A stretch of DNA of 64,000 bases from Orychophragmus violaceus (Eukaryota > Streptophyta > Magnoliopsida > Brassicales > Brassicaceae): positions 7,313,543 to 7,377,542 of the forward strand of contig CM058234.1 in assembly GCA_030180135.1 (NCBI GenBank). The letters run 5' to 3'. The position numbers were made by a program, and so were the translations under genes. A model generated the notes under the pieces. That model did not search any database and was not told the DNA's origin. It worked only from the letters and a program-made list of their open reading frames with translations. The stretch's first letter is position 1. Each line of letters opens with the position of its first letter. Positions 23,701 to 33,914 of this stretch are shown here, piece after piece.

Positions 23701-24744
23701 GAAGAAGAACAATGCGTGTATAAGAAAACTAGTGGGAGCAAAATAGTATTTCTTATCCTGTATGTCGATGACATACTGCTTCTCGGAAACGACGTTCCAA
23801 TGCTAAAGTCGGTAAAGGACTGGCTTGGAAGTTGTTTTTCCATGAAAGACATGGGTGAAGCCGCATACGTTCTTGGAATTAGGATCTATCGGGATAGACC
23901 TAAGAGGCTGATAGGCTTGTGTCAAGACTCATACATTGACAAAGTCCTGCAAAGATTCAGCATGAAAGATTCCAAGAAGGGCTTCACGCCAATGGTACAT
24001 GGCACAACGCTAAGCAAGAAGCAGAGCCCTACGTCGGCTGCTGAGCTTGAGCGCATGAAGAATATTCCTTATGCATCTGCAATAGGATCAATCATGTATG
24101 CCATGATCTGTACTCGCCCTGATGTTGCTTATGCACTGAGCATGACGAGTAGATACCAGTCAAACCCAGGTGAAAACCATTGGATTGCCGTAAAGAATAT
24201 CTTGAAGTATCTAAGACATACTAAGGATAAGTTCTTGGTGTACGGTGGAAGTGATGTGCTTAAAGTCAGTGGATTCACGGACGCAAGTTTCCAGACAGAC
24301 ACAGATGATTTCCGGTCACAGTCCGGTTATATCTTTTGTCTGAATGGCGGTGCAGTAAGTTGGAGAAGCTCCAAGCAAGACACTGTTGCTGATTCCACTA
24401 CAGAAGCTGAATATATCGCCGCCTCAGAAGCAGCGAAGGAAGCTGTTTGGATACGAAAGTTCATAATTGAACTGGGCGTGATACCGAATGCGGCTGAGCC
24501 TCTAGCATTGTTTTGTGACAACAATGGTGCTATAGCTCAGGCAAAGGAACCAAGATCACATCAGAAATCCAAGCATGTTCAAAGAAGATTTCACTTGATA
24601 CGTGACATCATTGATAGAAAGGAAGTCAAGGTCAGCCGAGTCCCGACAGATGATAATGTCGCTGATCCGTTGACAAAGCCACTCCCAAGGCCTAAGCTCG
24701 AGTATCTGACTGAAGCTGTAGGCATTAGAAACATTGAAATGTAA
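20767..24744 (+). CDS. Copia C gag-pol polyprotein (1325 aa, intact)
   Basis: A single open frame encodes all Copia functions. Gag with an Ile/Leu-rich capsid region spans about residues 1-250. The zinc knuckle is 'CRFCKELGHWRRDC' (about 257-270). The protease 'MDTGCGAH' (about 308) has Cys where many Copia proteases have Ala. The integrase zinc finger is 'HCRLGH' (about 445) with 'CESCMMGK' (about 478); its catalytic acidic residues are in 'HTDVCGP' (about 504), 'RSDRGGEY' (about 568) and 'NGVSERRN' (about 602). RT has the active site 'YVDDIL' (about 1000). RNase H has 'FTDASF' (about 1170), 'TTEAEYIA' (about 1211) and 'CDNNGA' (about 1249). The first ATG after the leader is used; it is followed at once by the conserved gag start. 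No key residue is visibly lost. Copia expresses gag and pol from one frame, as seen here. Confidence 0.95.
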   Translation: MTTTSTQNTFSIRSVLEKEKLTGTNFLTWSRNLRLVLKQEKKDYVLRDPLPERPPANAARTLHNAWEKHSSDENDVYCLMLATMTAELQMQFESVLSPIEIMVSLKSLFQEQARTERFQTVKNLLDCKLAANAAVSPHVLKMMGYLDHLQKLDCPISQELACDIILQSLPASYDQFILNFNMHGLSKTLPELHGMLKTAEPNLRKIAKDPNVLMVQKGKGFKKSSAKDKGKAKVVQVADKDTPKPKPKSKAGPTDICRFCKELGHWRRDCKKFQEGLKELKKKTFETSSSGIFVIEVNTTTSDNTSWVMDTGCGAHICTNMQALSNSRRLKQGQVELRVGNGAKVPALAVGTYLLSLPSGLILELNNCYFVPAISRNIISISLLDLEGYDFSVKNKLCSFNRNNLFYGSAPLSNGLYILDQSAPIYNINTKRFKPNEENQTFLWHCRLGHISEKRIKRLHSNGLLGSFDFESCEKCESCMMGKMTRAPFNKPNERASDLLGLIHTDVCGPMSTNARGNYQYFITFTDDFSRYGYVYLMKHKSESFERFKKFQNEVHNQLGKSIKALRSDRGGEYLSQEFRDHLRECGIVSQLTPPGTPQWNGVSERRNRTLLDMVRSMMSHTDLPISLWGYALLTAVFTLNRAPSKAVAKTPYELWTGVAPVLSYLRIWGCEAYVKRLISDKLTPKSDKCYFIGYPRETKAYYFYLRSENKIFVARDCSFLEREFLSKKDSGSKVLLEEIQDEQDTAQPEEEEQQEDLQEIVVPEPVVPEVRRSGRIRHEPERYQGFLVTDCHDLLIIDGDEPSNFNQAMMGPDSSKWRKATDSEMDSMSVNQVFSLVDLPAGVKAIECKWIFKKKIDVDGNVQIYKARLVAKGFRQVHGVDYDETYSPVAMMKSIRILLATAAFHDYEIWQMDVKTAFLNGILEEDVYMTQPDGYIDPKNAGKVCKLHKSIYGLKQASRSWNLRFDEAIKQFDFIRNEEEQCVYKKTSGSKIVFLILYVDDILLLGNDVPMLKSVKDWLGSCFSMKDMGEAAYVLGIRIYRDRPKRLIGLCQDSYIDKVLQRFSMKDSKKGFTPMVHGTTLSKKQSPTSAAELERMKNIPYASAIGSIMYAMICTRPDVAYALSMTSRYQSNPGENHWIAVKNILKYLRHTKDKFLVYGGSDVLKVSGFTDASFQTDTDDFRSQSGYIFCLNGGAVSWRSSKQDTVADSTTEAEYIAASEAAKEAVWIRKFIIELGVIPNAAEPLALFCDNNGAIAQAKEPRSHQKSKHVQRRFHLIRDIIDRKEVKVSRVPTDDNVADPLTKPLPRPKLEYLTEAVGIRNIEM

Positions 24745-25595
24745 TCTAAATTTGAGTGGGAGTTTTGGTGTTTTATTTAGTTATTATTATGTTCTTGTAA
24801 AACATTATTTTATGTTTAATGAAATTATTATTTCAAGATTATTTTAACTGTGATGAAATAATCGTTCCAAAGTGATATAAACCATTTTATAGGTCATCGA
24901 AGTAAGTGACTTGATCTTGAGTCATCAAAGTTATTTAGCTTGATCATAAGACCCTATATTTGATAGATGTTTTATATCATCCTGTCCCTAGTCAAAGGTT
25001 GTTGAAATTGGAACACCAACAACCATTTGAGACTGGATTTGTACGTGACTTATGACAAAGTCTCAGTGTGTCATACATGTTCGGCATCAAAGTCAGTACA
25101 TAGGTGTATGTTGGGGAACATACGACCGGACAAGACCCGCTTATAAGAACTCTTCAGGATATTTATATCTGTGTCATAAGAGATTCTTACTACGACTATA
25201 GAGTATAGTCCTTAGACCTGAGTTCGCATGCATGTGACTGCATATGGACTAATGCACTTTGATCATTATCTAACGCTATCGTTCTGCGATAGTTATAAGG
25301 ATCTTGTTTGGGTACATTATGAAGTAAGTAGTTTACAGTGATGGAACAAAACGGAATTTGTCCCTCCAATATAAATGGAGTGAATATCTCTAGGCCAATC
25401 GGAGATTTGAATACTGGAAAATGCATGGCCATGCTCAAACGGACTGTCCCGAGTCGTTTGGATTGTCAGTATCAAATCAGAGTCCGATGAACAAGATTAG
25501 GCTTTATAAGGATGACACCAATCTTGCCTTATGACTAATCGAGATTTTGAGACAAAAGGATTATGAATACAGAGATTCCAGTTCAAGTGGGAGAT
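24745..25595 (+). other. 3' non-coding region and polypurine tract of Copia C
   Basis: 851 bp without a coding signal lie between the stop codon and the 3' LTR and end in AAGTGGGAGAT. Copia D has a related long segment in the matching position (46451 to about 47245), so it is a conserved part of the family and not a random insertion. Confidence 0.7.
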
Positions 25596-26236
25596 TGTTG
25601 GAATTGTGTCCAGCAATCTCTGTACTGTCTCTAGAAAGTAAGAGTATGTCATTGATCAGACATAAGTCATACAATGCTGGGGGTCATGATGGCTTGCTAG
25701 AGTCCGCTCATGATCTATAAGTCTTGGACTTATTGCCTTTATTGTATGATCCCATATGGGTCACACGCTTAAGCTAGCAGGATATAATGAAGGAACGGCT
25801 TAGCAGAAGTACGGTAAAAGTGCTAGGCATTTGTCGTACTTAGAGAGAGAGACTAATGGGTCTGATTAAATCCATGGGATTTAATCAGATTGGTGTTTTG
25901 GGCCCAAAAGCCCAAAAGGGAAAGAGAAGGCTTTTATAAACTAAAAGCCAAGCCTCTTCTCCCTAACCCTAATACCCCAGCCGCGAGTTTTCTCCTCTCC
26001 CTGCGCCCTCCCTTAGCTCGGTCTAGCAGCCATTCCTGTGATTGCGTGTGTGAGCCTTTGGAGGATCCATCTCTCGGTGCATCTTTCTGATCTCTGACCT
26101 GTTCTACTTCTTCCGCTGCAACAAACAGGTAAAAGGTGAGATCATGTAATGTTTCTATTCAAGAGAACCTAGATCCAACCTGTTTAGGATAATCTGAATC
26201 TGGAATTGAATCAGGATTCAACTAAACATTCCAACA
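25596..26236 (+). repeat. 3' LTR of Copia C
   Basis: 641 bp, TGTTGG...CCAACA, followed by the target duplication CTTCT. No difference from the 5' LTR was noticed. Confidence 0.95.
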
Positions 26237-27082
26237 CTTCTGGCTACCTCCGGTCTTCCTCTTCTTCTCCTCCTCCTTCTCCTCCTCCTTCTTCTTCTCC
26301 TCCTTCTCCCCACGCTTCTCCTCCTCTTCCTCTCCTTCTCTCTTTTTCTTCTCTCTTTTTGTTGGTGTGAGTAAAAGAAGTGACCCAAGGCCTCCTTATA
26401 TAGCTGAATCAACTCCATGGATTGAAGACACCTGTCTGGACACTTGTCCTTGCCTCTCATGCAGCCCTCCACGCCATCAGCTTCTAGAAGGTGAGAGTTC
26501 ATTGAATCTTCTCCTTAGCTTTCTCTCCAAGTAACCATGACATGTGTCATTTCTTCTAGAAGAATTAGGTTAGGTGGCGCCTAAGGAGGATAGGACACTT
26601 GTCTCTTGTGGGTTTAATCCTGCCAAAGCCATTGCACCAAACGTTTCTAGAAGATCTTCAATCTCGAATCATTCCGACGTACCGATATTACTGTTTTGGT
26701 GTTTAATATTATAGAAAATACTTAGATGCTTCTATAAATCCAACAAGCCCCATATTCAGATTCTAGATGCTCTTAGATGAATTTAGCAATTTGAATCGCC
26801 TCAAACGGACACCCGTAGCTCCGGTTATGAATTTTTGAAGTTTCGTCAGTTTTGTCGGTTTCCATCCCGATAAGCCGTAGAACGCGTTTCTGCTCCGATT
26901 TCTCCAACTCTGGTCTTGTGAATATTCTTTATATTAAAATATAAGAATATTCGACCCGTCTCGGCTTCCGTCTCGATTTTTGGTAAAATTACCATTTTAC
27001 CCCCGACATTGGTAAAATGACAATTTTACCCCTGTTGACTTTCTGCTGCCCGTTGACCGTATTTTTGATACGGGGTATCACA

Positions 27083-27480
27083 GAAGACGTCAATTGATGA
27101 GCTCCCAAAACGCTACTAAGCTTGTCGCATTATAAATGTAGCTCGAAGATTATCAAAATACAGAAAATGCATTTATAAACAGTAAACATTTTATTTAAAG
27201 TAAATTAGTATTTTTTTGATAGACCGTTGATTCCTTAACATGCTTCGGTTTTTTTGAACTGAATAGATCAAGTATATTGAACAAATTTTGATAAGACTTA
27301 TAAATAAGTGTTAAACTCATATCTAATATAACCCACCCATTATAACCCTTTCTCGATGGTATGTACCAATAATGCAATAGTAAATATTGGAAGCCATACC
27401 TTCTTTTTCTTGTTAAGTATAAGCCCTACCTTCATACAGTCCTATTTTATTAAACTTATTTTTTGTTATCATCCTCTTTT
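27083..27480. other. Intergenic, no gene seen
   Basis: This is AT-rich sequence between the long LTR and the Sadhu-like retroposon. The open frame at 27195-27377 is short and has no recognisable similarity. Confidence 0.5.
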
Positions 27481-28007
27481 TTTGTCAACGATAGTGGCTT
27501 CATTGCCCTAACGGCCGGTCCAGCAAGGGACAATACAATCCATACAGAGAGACAAATTTGAAACGGGCTAAACAAATCCGGCCCAACACAAAACATAAAG
27601 ATAAGAACATGTGTCGAGACACGCGGCAGTCCAGAAACAGGAACCGGCATGCAACCAGACGGCGGCGATGAATCCGCCAGAAAACGCCTCCAGCTCCGCA
27701 AGCTGTAGTCCGAATAGATCCTTGCTGCCAATCGCTCCAATCCACCGATTAGATCGTCAAAGAAGAAACCGTAGACGAGAGAGGAGAACAGCTTCAAAAT
27801 CCCGTCAGAGAGCATCACGGCGAGGAAGCTCCGTCGCCGGCCTATCAAACATACGAATCGGCCATTAGATTCCCAGCCTAAACGGGAGAAAGCGCCAGAG
27901 ATATTACTCCAGGAACGTGACACCACCGACAAAGAGAAGGAAGAAAACTGGACTTCATGACGGACAGAAGAACCGGGATGGTGATTGGGGTAGCTTTGGT
28001 AAACCAA
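27456..28007 (-). CDS. Hypothetical 183-aa ORF of the Sadhu-like retroposon
   Basis: An open frame on the retroposon strand from 'MVYQSYPNHHPGSS' runs to a stop inside the A-tail/target-duplication region, so its last residues (Lys/Asp-rich) come from tail and flank. The middle is hydrophobic and aromatic-rich, with no recognised domain. Such ORFs are usual for this retroposon class, but a protein product is not established. It is uncertain whether this is real coding sequence. Confidence 0.3.
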   Translation of the reverse strand: MVYQSYPNHHPGSSVRHEVQFSSFSLSVVSRSWSNISGAFSRLGWESNGRFVCLIGRRRSFLAVMLSDGILKLFSSLVYGFFFDDLIGGLERLAARIYSDYSLRSWRRFLADSSPPSGCMPVPVSGLPRVSTHVLIFMFCVGPDLFSPFQICLSVWIVLSLAGPAVRAMKPLSLTKKEDDNKK

Positions 28008-28196
28008 AGCGAGAACTAGGCTGGAAAAAACCAGACCCTAATCGGATGATCAAAGCGTAAGATTTAAACAACTTAAAGATCAACAAAACAAAACCAAAAA
28101 AAAGAAAAAAGATTAGGTTCTCTGAAAGATGAAGATAGGAGAAGAGAGCTAATCAAAAAAAAAGCCCGGCGAGAAGGCTAGAGAGAATTCTCTCTT
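27481..28196 (-). mobile_element. Short non-autonomous retroposon (Sadhu-like), about 715 bp
   Basis: The block is flanked by a long direct repeat, TTTTGTTATCATC(C/A)TCTTTT, about 20 bp with one mismatch (27461-27480 and about 28199-28218). On the minus strand it starts with a CTCT-rich leader and ends GTTGACAAAAAAAG, a short A-tail. No introns or RT domains are visible. Long target duplications, an A-tail, small size and one modest ORF fit the Sadhu class known from Arabidopsis. A short LINE-derived element is the alternative. Confidence 0.65.
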
Positions 28197-28400
28197 TTTT
28201 TTTGTTATCATCATCTTTTATCAAAGTCGTAGTATTTGATTGATGATTATGTTCTCATTGGTTACGTGGTCTTGTTCTAATAAAATAATTGTAGTCTAAA
28301 ATCTAAATATGTAGTGGTTTGATTGGAAGTAGAATTTACCGCTACGACCAAAATTTTGTCCATTAATGCCTGCTGTCTGTGAGAAAATAATCCACAAAGT

Positions 28401-28919
28401 TAGGCCTAGACGTTCCGTATCCGTTCGAGTTCGGTTCGGATCTTTCGGAATTTTGATCTAGATATATAAGACTCATTTGAGTATTTTATCATTTCGGTTT
28501 GGGTTTGGTTCGAATTCGGTTCGGATTCGGATACCCAAAAAATCATAAAACAAAAATAAAATTGGTTAATTTGAACAAAAATTTTATTAAATTTAGATAA
28601 ATATAGCAAAATATTGTATTTTTGTTTTTGGGTATTTTAGCTAATTTAGTCTAATTAACTAATATATTTAGGTTTGTAATTATAATTTTAGATAATCATG
28701 TTATATTAAATCTAACTATAATTAATATTTTGGATATATAATTATAGTTTGGATATTTCGGGTACCCATTCGGTTCTCGATTTGGGTCGGGTTCGGTTCT
28801 TCGGTTATAGAGGATTAGGACCCATTCGAATATTTTGTCGGTTCGGATTCGGATTCGGTTCTTCTTTCTCGGTTCGAGTTCGGTTCGATATTTCGGTTTC
28901 GGTTTTTTGCCAAGACCTA
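28401..28919. mobile_element. hAT-type MITE (TAGGCCT ends), 519 bp
   Basis: The left end is TAGGCCTAGACG and the right end AAGACCTA, with long inner tracts rich in TTCGGTTCGG and related words. The 8-bp duplication CACAAAGT/CACAAAGC (28393-28400 and 28920-28927) has one mismatch. 8-bp duplications point to the hAT superfamily. No transposase. Confidence 0.75.
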
Positions 28920-29083
28920 CACAAAGCGATTAGAAAGAAAACAAATTGAATAATGCTAGCGACAGTGAAACATGGCAAGAAGTAGTTCGTCTCGGGCTAA
29001 GAAAACCGTCAAATTTTACTGCTGTTATACTTTATCGCTACCACTTACTGAGTTATCTTTGCAGAAAATACACTACTTCTATA

Positions 29084-30654
29084 TCTATACTATTAAAACA
29101 AGTGACCTTTTTTTAAACTACCATTGGTCTTACGGGGGATATTACTTTTTGTGCCATTAGTTTTATTTGTTTTTTTGAGAAATTCATTAAGGGTAATTTC
29201 GTATTATATAAATTTGGACTATATGTGGACCATACGAAATATTCTTTAATTAATGATTTTGTTCCAAAATACATTCATAGTATCTTTTAATATCTTTTAT
29301 TTTAAATAAATATATATATATATATATATTATAAATATTTATATTTTGATTTCTTATGATTTTTTTATTTCTTAAAAAAATATTTAATGATTTCGAAATT
29401 TTATTATATTTATTATAAAACAATTTTAATTATATAATAATATAAATATTCTCTAAATTATAATTTTATTCGAAATATATTTTCATAATATCTTTTAATA
29501 TCTCTTTCTAATTGAAATATTAATATATATTTATATTACGAAAAAATTACAAAATATTATTAACTTCTTGATTTTTAAGAAAGATGATTTCTAAATGCAT
29601 AATTTTTATTAAAATTTATTATTAAAAGTTAATAATAAATTATTAGTTACCTTTTAATCTATTAAATTGACATAAAAATCTTTATATTTAGACTATTATA
29701 AAACATTAAACATATTGAAAATAAATTAACCGTTTTCAATTATATATACTATTAAAAAATAAAATTTGACTACTAGAAGACGGGTTAAAAATATTTATTA
29801 ACTATTTCAATTGTTATATTCTTAATTTGATAAAATGTTAAAATAATTCATTACATATATTGTTAAAATATATGATAAGTTTGATTCAATTAATGTTTTA
29901 AGATGACTGTTTTTAAAGGATTGTTTTAACAAGTTTTCAAAATAATTACACTACTATCAAATGCATTGAAATATAGATTACTTTTTATTTATAAATTTAT
30001 TTAGAAATATTTATATTCATTGGAAGACAATTTCTTTTTGAAAAAATGGAAGACAAGTTAAAAAGATGAATTAACTAATTTTAATTATAAAACACATTAA
30101 AATGAACATAAATCGATCCAAAATGTTAAATGAATGGGTTATTATATATTAGTTACATTTTGATTTATAAAATAAACATAAAAAATTTTATATTTAGACC
30201 ATTATTAAACGGGTCAAAAAATAGATGAACCAAATTTAATTCATAATCACGCGTTAAATATATTATTTTAAACAAATAATTATATATAATTAAATCGGAA
30301 AGTTGCATATTGAATATAACAACTTATATATTACTAAGATTGCGCTCTATATAAATATTATTAATTTTAACAACTGTTTAGTAGTAAAATCATGGATTTA
30401 ACTAAGTTAGAATTAATTTAAATAAAAATTTATAAATAAAATATATCTACACTTTATAGGAATAAAGTAAACTAAACATGTACTAAAAGTAACAATAATC
30501 TAAAACTACTAAAAGTATAAGTTATCAATATAAAAACAAAAACAAAATTTATTAAAAAAAATTTCACATTTAGTACAATATCATCATATTTTTCACTTAA
30601 TATATATTATATTGAATAGATAACAAATTTAATATTAAAACATAAATTTAACAT

Positions 30655-30698
<44 letters not shown>

Positions 30699-30740
30699 GA
30701 AAACATAACACGCTCTTCATTAGCGCGGGTCAAAATCTAG
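29084..30740 (+). mobile_element. Non-autonomous Helitron, 1.66 kb
   Basis: The 5' end is A^TCTATACTATTAAAAC and the 3' end GGGTCAAAATCTAG^T, with a short CGCT...AGCG hairpin about 15 bp before the end. This is the Brassicaceae Helitron signature with insertion between A and T and no target duplication. The body is very AT-rich, contains a (TA)n run (about 30658-30694) and no Rep/helicase coding. Mobilisation would need an autonomous Helitron elsewhere. Confidence 0.82.
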
Positions 30741-30869
30741 TTTGCAGTTAAATTTGTTTTTACCCCCTCCAAAAACTTATATAATTGACCAAATTCATTT
30801 AGAGGAAAAAGAAAGGTATTCCTAAAAAGAAACCTTAAAAGTTTAAAACACATGCTACAAAATTAAGGA

Positions 30870-31066
30870 TCAATCATCTTCACCTTTGAAATGACGCTTC
30901 AGAAAATATGCAGTTTCATTATCATTTGAAATAATAATAATTACATTTTCCAAGATTTTGATAATCTCTAACTCAATTTCAATTCGTTCATCAATATCTA
31001 TTGACCGAGATCTTCATTCACCCGATTCAAATTTGGTGAATAAAGAAATTTGTTCATCTTTTGCGT
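30870..31066 (+). pseudogene. SINA-like copy 2: upstream remnant
   Basis: It matches the upstream region of the intact SINA-like gene from about 52850 ('GATCAATCATCTTCACC', then 'ATCTCTAACTCAATTTC'), and stops at the TAGGCCTGGGC end of a MITE fragment at 31067. Confidence 0.7.
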
Positions 31067-31297
31067 TAGGCCTGGGCAAAAAAACCAGAACCGAAGAATC
31101 GGAACCGAAGAACCGATAACCGGAACCGAATTTTTTTATTTGGTTCTACCTATAATATCTATTGGATCTTAAGTTGAGGAACCGTGAGTATCGGGTAGGA
31201 ACCGGAACCGAACCGAGAACCGAAACACGGAACCGAAGAACCGAACTTATATAAGACTTAGTAAAATATTATCTATGGTTTCAACATCCATATATAA
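31067..31297 (-). mobile_element. Half of a hAT-type MITE (same family as 58684-59321)
   Basis: It begins TAGGCCTGGGCA and is the inverted counterpart of roughly 59090-59321, including the shared 'CTATTGGATC' and 'GTTTCAACATCCA' segments. It breaks off near 31297 without the second end. Confidence 0.7.
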
Positions 31298-31397
31298 TAC
31301 TACAGTTATTGTTTATGTTCTTTCTTGATGGAGAAAATGTTCAGGCTCTAATTCAATCAAGAAATTAAAAAAAAAAAAAGCCATGTGAGTTTCTTTC

Positions 31398-31698
31398 TTG
31401 AAATTTTTTTTTGTTTTAACAAACTGTTATTGATCATACAACTATTTTTGGCATTCAGTGTGATAATGGTCATATAGCATGCTCTACATGCTGCAAAAAG
31501 TTGAGGAAAAAATGTGCACCATGTTCCTTACCCATCCATTCCCGCAATAGAGCTATGGAGCGTGTTCTTGAACTCCTTAGAATTCCATGTCCAAATGAAG
31601 AGCAGTGTGTTTTCACCCAGCGTGCTTGCCCTTTTAGATGCTGCGATTTTGTCTGCTCGTTTAAGGATTTATATGAACGCAGCGTTGCTAAACACTGT
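31398..31698 (+). pseudogene. SINA-like copy 2: intron end and exon 2 fragment
   Basis: The 3' end of the intron with its acceptor (ending TTCAG at 31458) is followed by exon 2 from 'CDNGHIACSTCC'. This includes the second half of the RING finger ('KKCAPC') and part of the SIAH zinc finger. Relative to the intact gene, about 17 residues after 'CPNEE' are deleted, removing one zinc ligand pair. Coding similarity ends after 'SVAKHC' at 31698. There is no exon 1 and no C-terminal TRAF-like domain, so it cannot work as a ligase. Confidence 0.88.
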
Positions 31699-31706
31699 GT
31701 TAAAAA

Positions 31707-31855
31707 TTATATTTTGGGTTCGAATAGAATAAAAACTCGGTTCGGGTAGAGTTCGGTTCCGGTTCTTCGGATATAGAGGTTTAGGACCCATTCGAATATT
31801 TTGCTGGTTCGGATTCGGTTCGGTATTTCGGTTCCGGGTTTTTTACCCAGGCCTA
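31707..31855 (+). mobile_element. Half of a hAT-type MITE (family of 28401-28919)
   Basis: It is similar to the last 150 bp of the 28401-28919 element ('TAGGACCCATTCGAATATTTTG') and ends ACCCAGGCCTA. The matching start is missing, and the next eight bases (GTTCCTAC) do not match those before 31067. Confidence 0.65.
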
Positions 31856-32961
31856 GTTCCTACCCCTGTTCAATCTACTCTATTTTTGGTTACTACTTCC
31901 AGATTTTTTGTGTTTAAAGCTTTAGATCAGCTCTTTTATTAATATTCTCACTTAAGAGAGTCCTTACGCACCCCAAATAAGACCAACCATAAGTGTTCAT
32001 CATGTTGAACAAAAAGATTTTAAAAGTGAATAAAACGCAGAAAAAAAAAAAACAGTTTCTTAATATGATTTTGGTTGATGTCCGTTTTAGAGAGACATAC
32101 AAAACTACATGTTCGGACCTCCTAATCATCTAAAAATGATTGGAATAGAATTTGTCATTGTTGCATTTTTCAATTAAACGTTGATATTCGTAGTTTAGAT
32201 GGTCAATTTCACAACAGGACATCCTTAATTTTTTTAAAGTTAACATGTATTAACATTATATTATTTATATAAAAATGTATTAACACTACTACCATCTTCG
32301 AATTTAGATTTATACTCAAAACTATAACTAATTGTGAATATATAAAACAAACTAAACTAACATAGTAAGAAAAAAATAATAATCTATTAGATCAAGAAAC
32401 ATTGTCCTCTTAAATGGTCTAAAACAATTATTTATTATGTACGTTTTTGATTAATTAAAAATATTACATTCAAAGATATTTTTATGGTAAAACTAACGAT
32501 GTTAATAATGTCATATAAATATGATTCTCCAAGTCACCAGTTTCAAAAAAAAAGAAACATAGTAGCTTTTTGATTTCATTGTTGATTATCCTGATTTTGT
32601 AAAAAAATTGTTTTTGAGTACGATGTTATAATTTATTTTTATTTTTAATGTTGTTTTTATTTTATAAATATATAATTTAAATAATATTACAATTGATAGA
32701 AGTTACAATATTATAATTGATGATAGATTTATAAAAATCAAATAAATAGAGTTAAATTATAAATTTTATAAATAAAATAATATTAATAAATTAAATAGAA
32801 TATATATGGAATATTTCATTTTTAGAACTAACAATTGGAGAAAAATCAGTTTTATTTTAGAGTGAAATATAGAGTTTTGCATTGATTTTATAATTAATAA
32901 TTCTTCAGAAAAATGTATGATTTTTGAAGAAAAGGTACACAAAATGGGTAAAAAGAGTACA
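31856..32961. other. AT-rich intergenic DNA, no gene seen
   Basis: No domain-bearing frame is present. The 71-codon frame at 31914-32129 is typical of AT-rich noise. Confidence 0.55.
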
Positions 32962-33398
32962 TAAAAACTGATTTTTTTTTTTTGTCACAACTTCTCTATT
33001 GAATTAACCTTCAAACATACAAGGAGAAGGAACTAAACATCCTCTTTCATAAAAGTACAACTTAAATTTAAAGCAAACAAGACCAGAAGGATCTTCATAG
33101 AGTGATGACAACAAATTTGAAACAAGGTTCAAAAGCGTCAATGAAATTAGTTTCACGGCATAGCCGGAACGTTGAAAATTAGTCACATTGCATTGTGACT
33201 TTGGAATGGTTCTCTCTCGGTAAAAAGAGGAAACTGGAAACAAACTCTTCTTGAATAGAAAGAGAAATTGCATAGATCTCTTCCCAAAAAGGAAGAAAAG
33301 CGGAAATGATCTCTCCCAGGCAAAAGAGGAAGCTGTTGCTGCCTTATGATAAAACGCTAAAACCGTTTGGATAGGACTACTGAAGATGCATTTTTGGA

Positions 33399-33914
33399 TT
33401 AATGGGTTGTAAATGGATCTTTGGCCACTAGAGAACCTTGAAGGATCCAGCCCAATAATAACAGTCGACTGAAATGACCAATGGGCTTGTCGGCTTGGCT
33501 TCTCTGTACGGAAAGGATTACGCCGGAGAGGTAACGACTTGACGAAGCACCATTCATACCCGGCGAAGGAAATGATAGATCAGCAGAGACCTTCGGATCT
33601 GAGCCGACTTTGAGAGTCGTTCGGTACAACACAACAGAGACAGACAAATAGCGGAGGTAGCCTAGCAAAAGGCGGATGTAGATTAGCTCAAACAAGATCC
33701 GAGAGGCATTGGCGGAGATGGATGGAGGCAGAATCAATTTGTTGAATACATCTGGGAAGCTGTGTGGTGAGAGATGAGGTAAGCTCATGAGAAACAGGTT
33801 CACCCTCGCGAATAAGTCCGGTGGCTCCGGTGGAGGGTCTGGTGGCTTCGCCAGCTCCGGGAGTTGAAGTGGTTCCAGAGGTTTCGGTACGAGGGGATCC
33901 GGCGGCTTCGGCGG
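33399..33914 (-). pseudogene. Retroposon ORF, C-terminal part (interrupted)
   Basis: This is the continuation of the ORF from the right of element F: a Pro/Leu/Glu repeat ('PPKPP', 'PPEPPD') followed by a hydrophobic stretch from 'MNLFLMSLPHLSPHSF' to the stop near 33399. Uninterrupted, it would have been a protein of roughly 280 residues. No domain is recognised. Confidence 0.45.

Larger units (their letters stand above)
18452..26236 (+). mobile_element. Copia C: structurally intact, recently inserted Copia retrotransposon
   Basis: 7785 bp are bounded by the 5-bp duplication CTTCT (18447-18451 and 26237-26241). The LTRs are both 641 bp and I see no difference between them by eye. It has a Met-type primer site, a long leader (19093-20766), one uninterrupted gag-pol frame of 1325 codons, an 850-bp 3' non-coding region and a polypurine tract 'AAGTGGGAGAT' before the 3' LTR. 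It interrupts the C/T-rich tract of the older long LTR. All visible requirements for autonomy are present. It is related to the degenerate Copia D at 45843-52628. Confidence 0.95.
15794..27082 (-). mobile_element. Very long LTR (about 3.5 kb without the insertion), solo LTR or LARD-like, interrupted by Copia C
   Basis: On the minus strand it starts TGTGATACCCCGTATC at 27082, a start typical of Tekay/Del-type gypsy LTRs, and ends GGGGCGTTACA at 15794. A TATA box 'CTATATAAGG' lies near 26400. No protein domain is found in the 3.5 kb outside Copia C. Flanking pentamers are GAAGC (15789-15793) and GAAGA (27083-27087), a 4/5 match, so a target duplication is possible but not perfect. A solo LTR is the simplest reading; a large non-coding derivative (LARD) is the alternative. 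Confidence 0.55.

Noticed and set aside
28972..29160. 62-codon open frame next to the Helitron
   Set aside because: It crosses the Helitron 5' border and has no similarity; chance frame.
31067..31855. Straightforward Pack-type hAT element carrying a SINA fragment
   Set aside because: The two ends belong to different subfamilies and the flanking 8-mers do not match; listed as a question instead.
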